Positions 6,486 through 13,524 of a stretch of 21,745 nucleotides of DNA are shown one piece after another. How positions within the stretch are numbered: the stretch's first letter is position 1; every line of letters starts with the position of its first letter. The stretch spans positions 9,662 to 31,406 of the forward strand of contig DBNL01000066.1 of NCBI GenBank assembly GCA_002299785.1, in the 5' to 3' direction. The position numbers were made by a program, and so were the translations under genes. Under the pieces are notes generated by a model that was given only the letters and a program-made list of their open reading frames with translations, did no database searches and was not told where the DNA came from. This stretch comes from Verrucomicrobia bacterium UBA673. Lineage in GTDB: Bacteria > Verrucomicrobiota > Verrucomicrobiia > Limisphaerales > UBA1096.

Positions 6486-7775
6486 TTATCGAAACTCCCC
6501 GGCCAAAACAACGGCGTAATTGCGCTTACCCCGGCGCAACAGAAGGTACTTGCCAAACAACAAGTCGCCGGTCTTCAGCTTGTGCTGGTCGTCGTCGATT
6601 CGACTGCTGTTCACGTACACACCGCCACCCTTGATGTCCTTGCGCGACTGGCCACGCGACTGGGCCAAGCCGGCCTCGTGCAGCAACTCAGGCAGCCAAA
6701 GCCCATCGCCAGCAAAACGATCCAACGCCACTTCGTGCGTCGGCACCTCACCGGCAATCTCCCGGAACGTCGCCTCCGTGATCCCGTCCAGCGCACCACC
6801 GAAAAGAATCTCGCTGGCGCGGATGGCCTCGCTGGCGGCCTCTTCGCCGTGGACAAGCGCAGTGGCCTCCCTGGCCAAGGCCTTGTGCGCGAAGCGAGCA
6901 TGGGGCTCCTCCATGTGCTGCCTAGCCAAGACCTCGATCTCGTCGCGAGGGAGGAAGGTGAAAAAATTAAGGTACCGAACCACGTCACGATCATCGACGC
7001 GCACCCAGTATTGGTAAAACTGGTAGATACTCGTGCGAGCCACATCCAGCCATACGGCGCCGGCCTCCGTCTTCCCAAACTTGGTCCCATCCGAATTGGT
7101 AATCAGAGGCATGGTCAAGCCGTAAGCCTGACGGTTCTGCCGGCGGTGGATGAGGTCGATGCCAGCGGTGATGTTCCCCCACTGGTCACTGCCGCCGATC
7201 TGTAGTTCGCACTCGTTCTTCTTGTATAGATGATCGAAGTCGAGCGCCTGCAGGATCATGTAGCTAAACTCGGTGAAACTAATGCCGACGTCTCGATTCG
7301 CCATCCGCGCACGCACGCTCTCTTTGGCCATCATGGCGTTAACCTTGAAATGCTTGCCGACGTCGCGCAGCACGTCAAGGAACGAAAGTGGAGCAGTCCA
7401 GTCGGCGTTATCAACGAGCAATGCCGCGTTAGCCTCACTGTCAAAATCCAGAAAACTGGCCAACTGTTTCTTGACCCCCTCAATGTTAGCCTTGAGCTGA
7501 TCGTGGGTGAGCAACTGACGCTCGGCGCTCTTGCCGCTGGGGTCACCGATCGCGCCGGTCGCACCGCCAGCGACGACGATCGGCTTATGGCCAAACTGCT
7601 GAAAGCGGCGCAGCGCCAGTAAGGGCACAAGGCTGCCGACGTGCAAACTGTCGGCTGTGGGATCGAACCCGCAGTACAGCGTCACGGCCCCTTTAGCCAG
7701 GTGCTGTGCAAGCCCCTCCCGATCCGTGCAGTCGGAGATTAGTCCACGCCATTCCAGTTCCTCGATGATGCCCAT
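6486..7775 (-). CDS. tyrS: Tyrosyl-tRNA synthetase
   Basis: Class I aminoacyl-tRNA synthetase charging tRNA-Tyr. The 429-residue product has the class I HIGH motif as DSLHVGSL (His45), the tyrosine-binding and dimer-core blocks (FTEFSYMILQALDF, LQIGGSDQWGNITAGIDLI), the KMSKS-equivalent KFGKT at Lys232-Thr236, and a C-terminal S4-type RNA-binding domain (DIKGGGVYVNSSRIDDD). The open frame extends upstream to 7835, but that ATG lies inside the rpsA terminator, so I use the ATG at 7775 (MGIIEELEWRG), where homology begins. There is no T-box sequence upstream. A pair of 10-bp direct repeats lies just before the start. It is the first gene of a probable tyrS - nusG-like - pfkB operon. Confidence 0.97.
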   Translation of the reverse strand: MGIIEELEWRGLISDCTDREGLAQHLAKGAVTLYCGFDPTADSLHVGSLVPLLALRRFQQFGHKPIVVAGGATGAIGDPSGKSAERQLLTHDQLKANIEGVKKQLASFLDFDSEANAALLVDNADWTAPLSFLDVLRDVGKHFKVNAMMAKESVRARMANRDVGISFTEFSYMILQALDFDHLYKKNECELQIGGSDQWGNITAGIDLIHRRQNRQAYGLTMPLITNSDGTKFGKTEAGAVWLDVARTSIYQFYQYWVRVDDRDVVRYLNFFTFLPRDEIEVLARQHMEEPHARFAHKALAREATALVHGEEAASEAIRASEILFGGALDGITEATFREIAGEVPTHEVALDRFAGDGLWLPELLHEAGLAQSRGQSRKDIKGGGVYVNSSRIDDDQHKLKTGDLLFGKYLLLRRGKRNYAVVLAGEFR

Positions 7776-7794
7776 AAAACGCGGCTTGTTATGG

Positions 7795-7833
7795 CCACTT
7801 GTCCATTGAAAGTCGAGAGCCGACCACTTGTCC
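7795..7833 (-). repeat. Two 10-bp direct repeats upstream of tyrS
   Basis: The sequence GGACAAGTGG (minus strand) occurs at 7833-7824 and again at 7804-7795, a 29-bp period, close to three helical turns. Both copies lie between the rpsA terminator and the tyrS start codon (7775). The arrangement fits paired operator half-sites on one DNA face, or could be a local duplication. Seen directly; function is inferred. Confidence 0.45.
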
Positions 7834-7866
7834 AAAAAAAAACCGGGTAGGAAAACCTACCCGGTT
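7834..7866 (-). terminator. Rho-independent terminator of rpsA
   Basis: On the minus strand AACCGGGTAGG (7866-7856), a four-base TTTT loop and CCTACCCGGTT (7851-7841) form a perfect 11-bp stem, followed by a run of T residues down to 7834. It begins 24 bp after the rpsA stop codon and separates rpsA from tyrS. Confidence 0.95.
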
Positions 7867-7889
7867 GCAAAACAATTTAAAGCGTCACC

Positions 7890-9695
7890 TTACTCGCTCG
7901 GTTTGGCTTCGTCGCCCTTGGCTTCCGTTTCGGCGGAAGCTTCCTCGCGCTCGGTCAGTGGCTCAGTCTCTAAAGGAGCCTCAAGCTCTTCGACGGCGCT
8001 GACTTCCTCTTTTGTCTTGGTACTCGCAGCCTTACTCTCTCCTTCGTCATCGCCGAAGGTGTCAAAGGCATGTTGCAACGCCACCAGGTCTTCGCCCGGC
8101 TTGAGGGCATCTAGTACGGCTTCCTCCTCCTTGAGCTGTTCCTGGGAGTAGTTGGCCGCCTTGATTGAAAGGCCAATTCGGCGATCCGACCGGTCGATCT
8201 TGATCACGCGGGCCGTTACTTCCTCCCCCACATTGAGGATGTCCTTGATCTTCTCGACCCGCTCCTCGCTGACTTGGCTGATATGCACCAAGCCGTCGAT
8301 GTCGTGATCGAGCCCGACGAACGCTCCAAAGCTGGCGAGCTTGGAAACCTTACCCTCGACGAGGTCGCCGATCTTGTACAGTTCGTCGATCTTGTCCCAC
8401 GGATCATCGTCAAGCTGCTTGATGCCAACGGAGATGCGCTGGTTTTCCCGATCGACCTCGAGCACCTGTGCCTCGACGTCCATTCCTTTTTTCAACACCT
8501 CGGACGGGTGGTTGACCCTGCGAGTCCATGATATGTCTGAGACGTGGATCATAGCATCGAGCCCTTCCTCCAGCCCCATAAAAGCGCCGTAACTGGTGAG
8601 GTTGCGAATCTTGCCGGACACCTTTGCCCCGACCTTGTATTTCTCCTCGGCCAAATCCCATGGGTTGGTGTCGAGTTGACGTATACCAAGGGAGATTTTC
8701 TGCTCGTCCTGATTAATGCCAAGCACGACGGCCTCGATGTCTTCGCCGGCCTTGAGCACCTCGGAGGGCTTGTTAATACGCTTGGTCCAGGACAATTCGC
8801 TGACGTGAACCAATCCCTCGACCCCGGGTTCCAACTCTATAAATGCACCGTAAGGCATGAGGTTGACCACCTTGCCGGACACCTTGCCTCCCGTGGGATA
8901 TTTCTCCTCAATCTTGTCCCATGGATTGGCCTCTTTTTGTTTCAACCCGAGACTAACGCGCTCGCTTTCCTTGTTGACGTCGAGCACGACCACCTCGAGC
9001 TCCTGACCGGCCGCCAGCATCTGCGAGGGGTGCGTGATGCGGCCCCAGCTCATGTCAGTGATGTGCAGCAGGCCGTCGAGGCCGTTTAGGTCGATGAATG
9101 CGCCGAAGTCGGTGAGGTTTTTGACGGTGCCCTTGCGGACATCTCCCGGCATCATGTCATCTAGGAGCTTCGCGCGCTTGGCAGAGCGTTCCTCCTCAAT
9201 CAACTCGCGGCGGCTGAGCACAATGTTCTGCCGCTCAAGGTTGAGCTTCATTACCTTAAAATCGTAGGTGTTACCGACGAAGACATCCAGATCCCGTGGG
9301 GTGATGATGTCGATCTGTGACGAGGGCAGGAAAGCCTCCACGCCAACGTTCACAATCAACCCACCTTTGACCGCTGCCTTGACACGTCCCTTGATGCAGC
9401 CGCCTTCCTCGCAGATGGTTTTAATGTTCTCCCAGTTCTGCTTGAAAATGGCCTGCTCGTGCGACAGCTCGACCATGCCTTCGCGATCCTCGAGGCGAAC
9501 GATTTGAACGTCGACCTCGTCGCCCAGCTTTAATTCCTCCTCGTTGTGATCAGAAAACTCGTTCCTCGGCACCGAGCCTTCGCTCTTGTAGCCGATGTCG
9601 ATCATGACTTCCTTCTGACGAATCTCAATGACCGTCCCTTTGACTATTTGGCCGGCGACATAGCTGATTTGGCTCTGCGCCATGGCCTCTTCCAT
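7890..9695 (-). CDS. rpsA: 30S ribosomal protein S1 (six S1 domains)
   Basis: S1 binds mRNA at the 30S platform and unfolds it for initiation, which matters most for messages with weak or no Shine-Dalgarno. The 601-residue product has six S1/OB repeats beginning at about GQIVKGTVIEIRQ, GCIKGRVKAAVKGG, GDVRKGTVKNLTDFGAF, GGKVSGKVVNLMPYGAF, GAKVSGKIRNLTSYGAF and GDLVEGKVSKLASFGAF. Repeats 3-6 are the closest to each other, as in other bacterial S1 proteins, and the protein ends in an acidic Glu/Ala-rich tail of about 60 residues. I chose the ATG at 9695 (MEEAMAQSQ). The frame is open to 9758, but a candidate promoter lies between the two starts and the extra 21 residues are hydrophobic and unlike S1. 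The gene has its own terminator. It lacks a Shine-Dalgarno, as rpsA does in E. coli, where S1 represses its own translation. Confidence 0.97.
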   Translation of the reverse strand: MEEAMAQSQISYVAGQIVKGTVIEIRQKEVMIDIGYKSEGSVPRNEFSDHNEEELKLGDEVDVQIVRLEDREGMVELSHEQAIFKQNWENIKTICEEGGCIKGRVKAAVKGGLIVNVGVEAFLPSSQIDIITPRDLDVFVGNTYDFKVMKLNLERQNIVLSRRELIEEERSAKRAKLLDDMMPGDVRKGTVKNLTDFGAFIDLNGLDGLLHITDMSWGRITHPSQMLAAGQELEVVVLDVNKESERVSLGLKQKEANPWDKIEEKYPTGGKVSGKVVNLMPYGAFIELEPGVEGLVHVSELSWTKRINKPSEVLKAGEDIEAVVLGINQDEQKISLGIRQLDTNPWDLAEEKYKVGAKVSGKIRNLTSYGAFMGLEEGLDAMIHVSDISWTRRVNHPSEVLKKGMDVEAQVLEVDRENQRISVGIKQLDDDPWDKIDELYKIGDLVEGKVSKLASFGAFVGLDHDIDGLVHISQVSEERVEKIKDILNVGEEVTARVIKIDRSDRRIGLSIKAANYSQEQLKEEEAVLDALKPGEDLVALQHAFDTFGDDEGESKAASTKTKEEVSAVEELEAPLETEPLTEREEASAETEAKGDEAKPSE

Positions 9696-9714
9696 GGTTA
9701 ATGACACTATATTA

Positions 9715-9744
9715 TTTATAAATGGGAGTAAGTTTCCCTGGAAA
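9715..9744 (-). promoter_or_regulatory. Candidate rpsA promoter with a short AT-rich leader
   Basis: On the minus strand TTTCCA (9744-9739) and TATAAA (9720-9715) are separated by 18 bases. A start site about seven bases further would give a leader near 13 nt before the ATG at 9695, with no Shine-Dalgarno. The region is markedly more AT-rich than its surroundings. The -35 match is only four of six, so confidence is modest. Confidence 0.35.
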
Positions 9745-9919
9745 AACCGGTGGCTCATGAAAGGCGTCCAAAGACGGAGCGACCGGGTTAAAGGTTGGTT
9801 ACTCGGTTAACAGTTGTTTCTCAGCTTCAAACGGGCTACCCGCAATTACGGAACCCAGCGGCGGGGCAACATACGCATGGCCTAGCCGATTGCAAGTGTG
9901 TTTTCTCAGGAAAACCCGG

Positions 9920-12118
9920 CTATTCGATCGACTCCAAAGCGCGGCGGGCCTCGCGACGAACAAAGTCATAGCTGTCTTTTTGCAGCTTGCGGAGTTCCTC
10001 CTCGGCTGGCTTGGCGTTTTTGCCAGCACGTCTCAACGCCTGACAGGCGAAAAAACGCACCAGAGGCTCCTCGTTGTTGAGAATAGAAATGTAGAGTTGC
10101 ACGTCGCGCACACGGATTTTTCGCAACGCCTTCATCGTGACCTGCCGGTCGTCGGTCGTGTCAAACCGAGCGAAGAGTGCCGGACCGGCCTGCCGGGCAT
10201 CTGAGCCAAGTTCCCCCAGTTCAAGAATGGCCGTGTGCCTAACCGAAGACGCCTTGTCGTCGAGCTTGGCCTGAAGTGCGTTGAGCAGCCTGCCCTTGTC
10301 AGACTCCACCTTGGCCAGCGCCTTCAACGCCGAGGTGCGGACCACTTCATTTTCATGATTCAGGGCTGAATTAAGGGCGGGTAGCGCCGGTTTTGCTGAA
10401 GAGCCCAGTTTGGCCAATGCGCCAAACACGGTTGACTTCGTTTCGGCGTCCTCAACTTCAAGTACGTCCACCAGGCTGTTCACGGCCGAATCGGGCAGCC
10501 TCCGAAACCCCCCAAGGGAGACGACCACAGCTAGGCGCGTCTCAGGGTTAGCACCGTCGAGAAACTTTACAAGCCGCTCGGCCAGGGCGGAGTCGTCGCT
10601 TTCCAACTTGCCGATCGCCCGGATGGCACTTAACTGAACTGCGGCGTCCTTATCGTCGAGGCTATTGACCAGAGCGGTGGTTGCGCCCTTCGCGCTTGAG
10701 CCGAGGCTGGCAAGTGCATCCATCGCCGCCTGCCGAACGAGTGAGTTGGAGTCACCCATGGCCGCCTGCAACCGGGGCATCAACGTGTTCGGTTTCGTCG
10801 ATGAGGCAACGAGCGCCCTGAGTGCCGCCCCACGGAACACCGCCTGTTCGTGTTCCAGCCATGGGAGGATCCCCTGGCGTGTTGTGGGAGATTTGTCACC
10901 AATCTTTTGAAGTGCAACGAGCGACAACAACCCGGCTCCATTACCGGGATTTTCCTTCAACGAGTTCGTCAGACTCGACACCGCCTGGATGCCGATGCCA
11001 CCAATGCAATCTGCCTGCCATGTCTCGCCCAACAACTTGGTCAGGGGAATTTCCATTGCCGAATTGAGGAGGCTCGGGATTGAGGCCGGCCCCATTTCGA
11101 CGAGTGCATTTCGTATAGAGCGTTTTTCTTCCTCATCCGCTTTACCAAGCCTTATAATGAGCTTGGGTACGGCAACGGAGGCATCGTGGCCCATGCGGCC
11201 AAGCAGATCGATTGCCTGCTTTCGCTTGGAAGGGTCTTCCGCAACCAAGCGGTCAATCAGGTGTGGCACCGCAGACCTGCTGTTGGGGCGAAGGCTCAGG
11301 ATGCCGCTGAGGGCTTCCTGCCGCAGCCTGGGCTCTTCCGAGTCCAGTGATGGCAGAAGCAGTCCGAGCAACCGTTCGCCATCAAATCCAATTCGGGTCA
11401 GGGCGTTCAGCCCGGCAACCTTGGTCTCGTTATCCGTCTCCTTCGCCAAGCGCTTGGCCAAGTGTATCGCGGGGCGCGAGTTCGCCGGGATCCAAACGAC
11501 CGCGTGGGCTGCAGCCGTGCGAACCAAGGCGCTTTCAGCCGAAAGCCCCTGCATGATTTGCGGATAAGCCACATCGCCAATCCGGCCAAGCGCGGATCCA
11601 GCCGAGAAGCGGACGCTTTCGGAGTCATCAGCCAACAGGTCGAACAGCCGAGGTGCAGCCTCACGTGAGGCGAAGCCGAGGTTGCCCAGCACTCGGACGC
11701 CGCCTAGGCGAACCGATCTGTGCTCGGAACTAAGCGCCCCGATGAGTTCGTGTACGGCAGCGGTGCCGATTTGCGTGAGCGCATGGACGATCCGCACATG
11801 GACCTGGTCCTTGTAACGACGCTCGCTCCGCTTGAGTCGCTTGATGAGCTCCGGGGTGGCCTCATGGGCATCTGGCCCGATTTTCGCAAGCGCCGTGACG
11901 GACCAAAAGAAGACCTGTTCCTCTTCGTCGTCGAGCCCTTTGATGAGGGCAGGAACCGCGGCCCTGGCCGCAGGGCCAAGCAGGGCGAGCGACCGGGCTG
12001 CCTCACGGCGCTTGACCTTGTCATCGCTACCGAGTTCCCCGATCAAGTCCTCCACCTCGCCGGCATTTGCCAGTACGACGCCAAGGAGTATGGCGGAAAC
12101 CGTCTTAAAAAACTTCAT
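9920..12118 (-). CDS. Large exported HEAT-repeat protein, function unknown
   Basis: 732 residues built almost wholly of about 35-40-residue HEAT/PBS-lyase-like helical repeats after a signal peptide (MKFFKTVSAILLGVVLANAG). Repeat cores recur as A-V-P-x-L-I, V-R-x-x-A-x-x-A-L and L-G-x-x-A-x-x-A, for example AARAAVPALIKGL, SRSAVPHLIDRL and DASVAVPKLI. This gives a curved protein-binding solenoid, presumably periplasmic or on the surface. I see no catalytic motif, CxxCH or membrane anchor at the C-terminus. It follows the DUF1592-DUF1552 pair on the same strand but is separated from it by a terminator whose T-run ends five bases before this ATG. There is no Shine-Dalgarno. A scaffold or binding role is inference from the fold. 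Confidence 0.8.
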   Translation of the reverse strand: MKFFKTVSAILLGVVLANAGEVEDLIGELGSDDKVKRREAARSLALLGPAARAAVPALIKGLDDEEEQVFFWSVTALAKIGPDAHEATPELIKRLKRSERRYKDQVHVRIVHALTQIGTAAVHELIGALSSEHRSVRLGGVRVLGNLGFASREAAPRLFDLLADDSESVRFSAGSALGRIGDVAYPQIMQGLSAESALVRTAAAHAVVWIPANSRPAIHLAKRLAKETDNETKVAGLNALTRIGFDGERLLGLLLPSLDSEEPRLRQEALSGILSLRPNSRSAVPHLIDRLVAEDPSKRKQAIDLLGRMGHDASVAVPKLIIRLGKADEEEKRSIRNALVEMGPASIPSLLNSAMEIPLTKLLGETWQADCIGGIGIQAVSSLTNSLKENPGNGAGLLSLVALQKIGDKSPTTRQGILPWLEHEQAVFRGAALRALVASSTKPNTLMPRLQAAMGDSNSLVRQAAMDALASLGSSAKGATTALVNSLDDKDAAVQLSAIRAIGKLESDDSALAERLVKFLDGANPETRLAVVVSLGGFRRLPDSAVNSLVDVLEVEDAETKSTVFGALAKLGSSAKPALPALNSALNHENEVVRTSALKALAKVESDKGRLLNALQAKLDDKASSVRHTAILELGELGSDARQAGPALFARFDTTDDRQVTMKALRKIRVRDVQLYISILNNEEPLVRFFACQALRRAGKNAKPAEEELRKLQKDSYDFVRREARRALESIE

Positions 12119-12123
12119 GCGCG

Positions 12124-12148
12124 AAAAAAATCCCGCCTTGGGCGGGAT
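12124..12148 (-). terminator. Rho-independent terminator of the DUF1552 gene, abutting the next start codon
   Basis: On the minus strand ATCCCGCC (12148-12141) and GGCGGGAT (12137-12130) form an 8-bp GC-rich stem with a three-base loop, followed by a T-run reaching 12124. It starts 26 bp after the DUF1552 stop codon. The T-run ends only five bases before the ATG of the HEAT-repeat gene at 12118, so it could also act as a leader attenuator for that gene. Confidence 0.85.
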
Positions 12149-12174
12149 GTAAATTCGTTCTTCAAAACGCCAGG

Positions 12175-13524
12175 TTAGGACAAGAAAGGGAGGTGTCCCG
12201 TGCTGTCGTTGAAGGAGTCCGTCGTAGCGCCCATATGGTTGAGCATAGTCACGAACAGGTTGTTCAACGGCGTGTCCTCCGAGTACTGGATATGGCGCCC
12301 AGGACGAACCAACCCGCCGCCACGCCCGGCCAACAGGATGGGTAGGTTCTCGTTGTTGTGTTTGTTGCCGTCACTGATGCCACTACCGTAGACGATCATG
12401 GTATTATCAAGCAATGAGCCGTCGCCTTCAGGAATCGATTTCATCTTCTGAATGATATACGAGAGCTGTTGAACGTGGAACGTGTTGATCCGGGAAATCT
12501 TGTCCAGCTTGATAGGGTCATTTTGGTGATGCGAAAGCGAGTGATGACCTTCGTTGACGCCAATGTTGCGGTAGCTGCGGTTTGAGCCGGCGTTGGCCAG
12601 CATGAACGTCGAAACGCGAGTCACGTCAGTTTGAAATGCGAGAATCATCATTTCACCCATTAGGCGAATGTGCGCCTCGTAGCTGCTCGAGACGCCTTCT
12701 GGTTTCTCAAGACCGGCCAATACGTTGGGATGCATTGCACTTTCACCCTCAGCTCGCTCGATACGTTGCTCGATTTCGCGAACTGCCGTGAGGTATTCAT
12801 CGAGCTTCATGCGGTCGTTGCCGCTGACTTTCCGCGTCAGGGTCTTCGCATCTTCCAGGACAAAATCGAGGATGCTCTTCCGGTAACGCTGGCGCCTAGC
12901 GAGACTTTCATTGCGCTCACCCTTGGAGTCGTTGCCAAATAGTCGCTCGAAAACCAGTCGGGGATTGGTTTCCTTTGTCATCGGGGTGGCTGCGTCGCGC
13001 CACGAAACGTTATTGGAGTAGGCGCAGCTATAGCCGGAGTCACATTTGCCGGATTGTCGGCCACGCTCGGTGCCCAGTTCCAGTGATGCGAACCTGGTCT
13101 TGTGCCCGATTTTCTTCGCTGCAAACTGGTCCACGGAAACCCCCGCGCGAATCTCCGAACCCTGACTCTTGAGTGGCTGTACGCCGGTCAGGAATACCCC
13201 AGCGCAGCGGGCGTGATCGCCGGCACCATCGCCATTGGCTCGGCCTTTGTCCTGTGTCAACCCGCTGATAACAGTAAGATCGCGCTTCACGGGCGAGAGT
13301 GGCTTAAGGATGCGTGTCAAATCATAGTGTACACCCGTGGCTGCCGGTTTCCATTCCTGTAGGTGGACTCCGTTTGGCACAAACATGAACGCCATGCGTA
13401 CCGGCGGTTGGGCAGAGGAACTAGCCAGTGCCTTCACCGGGGACATACTTTCCAGCATCGGGAGTGACACAGCAGCCCCAAGGCCTTTCAAGAAGGTTCG
13501 CCTGTGAATATGATTTTTACTCAT
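12175..13524 (-). CDS. DUF1552 family Tat-exported protein
   Basis: 449 residues. The N-terminus has a twin-arginine signal (HRRTFLKGLGAAVSLPML, Arg8-Arg9), so the folded protein is exported, perhaps with a bound cofactor or metal. The body matches DUF1552 (PF07586), which is common in planctomycetes and verrucomicrobia: RMAFMFVPNGVHLQEWKP near the start, the VFLTGVQPLKSQGSEIRAGVSVDQ region, and the conserved GHHSLSHH cluster (His327, 328, 332, 333) that may bind metal. It overlaps the end of the DUF1592 gene by 8 bp. A GAGGAAG purine tract directly precedes the ATG but is very close to it, so reinitiation after the upstream stop is likely. The family is sometimes compared with DUF1501 sulfatase-like proteins. 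Biochemical role unknown. Confidence 0.9.
   Translation of the reverse strand: MSKNHIHRRTFLKGLGAAVSLPMLESMSPVKALASSSAQPPVRMAFMFVPNGVHLQEWKPAATGVHYDLTRILKPLSPVKRDLTVISGLTQDKGRANGDGAGDHARCAGVFLTGVQPLKSQGSEIRAGVSVDQFAAKKIGHKTRFASLELGTERGRQSGKCDSGYSCAYSNNVSWRDAATPMTKETNPRLVFERLFGNDSKGERNESLARRQRYRKSILDFVLEDAKTLTRKVSGNDRMKLDEYLTAVREIEQRIERAEGESAMHPNVLAGLEKPEGVSSSYEAHIRLMGEMMILAFQTDVTRVSTFMLANAGSNRSYRNIGVNEGHHSLSHHQNDPIKLDKISRINTFHVQQLSYIIQKMKSIPEGDGSLLDNTMIVYGSGISDGNKHNNENLPILLAGRGGGLVRPGRHIQYSEDTPLNNLFVTMLNHMGATTDSFNDSTGHLPFLS

Noticed and set aside
6363..7205. 280-codon plus-strand open frame opposite tyrS
   Set aside because: Antisense shadow of tyrS and the nusG-like gene; no domain features.
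7776..7835. Extended tyrS start at 7835 (MDKWSALDF...)
   Set aside because: The start lies inside the rpsA terminator; TyrRS-like sequence begins at the ATG at 7775. A T-box riboswitch was also looked for here and not found.
9900..9915. Inverted repeat GTTTTCTCAGGAAAAC just past the stop of the HEAT gene
   Set aside because: Short AT-rich stem without a T-run on the minus strand; too weak to call a terminator.
9745..9919. Possible tRNA or small RNA in the gap between rpsA and the HEAT gene
   Set aside because: No cloverleaf, no proper T-loop or CCA end on either strand.
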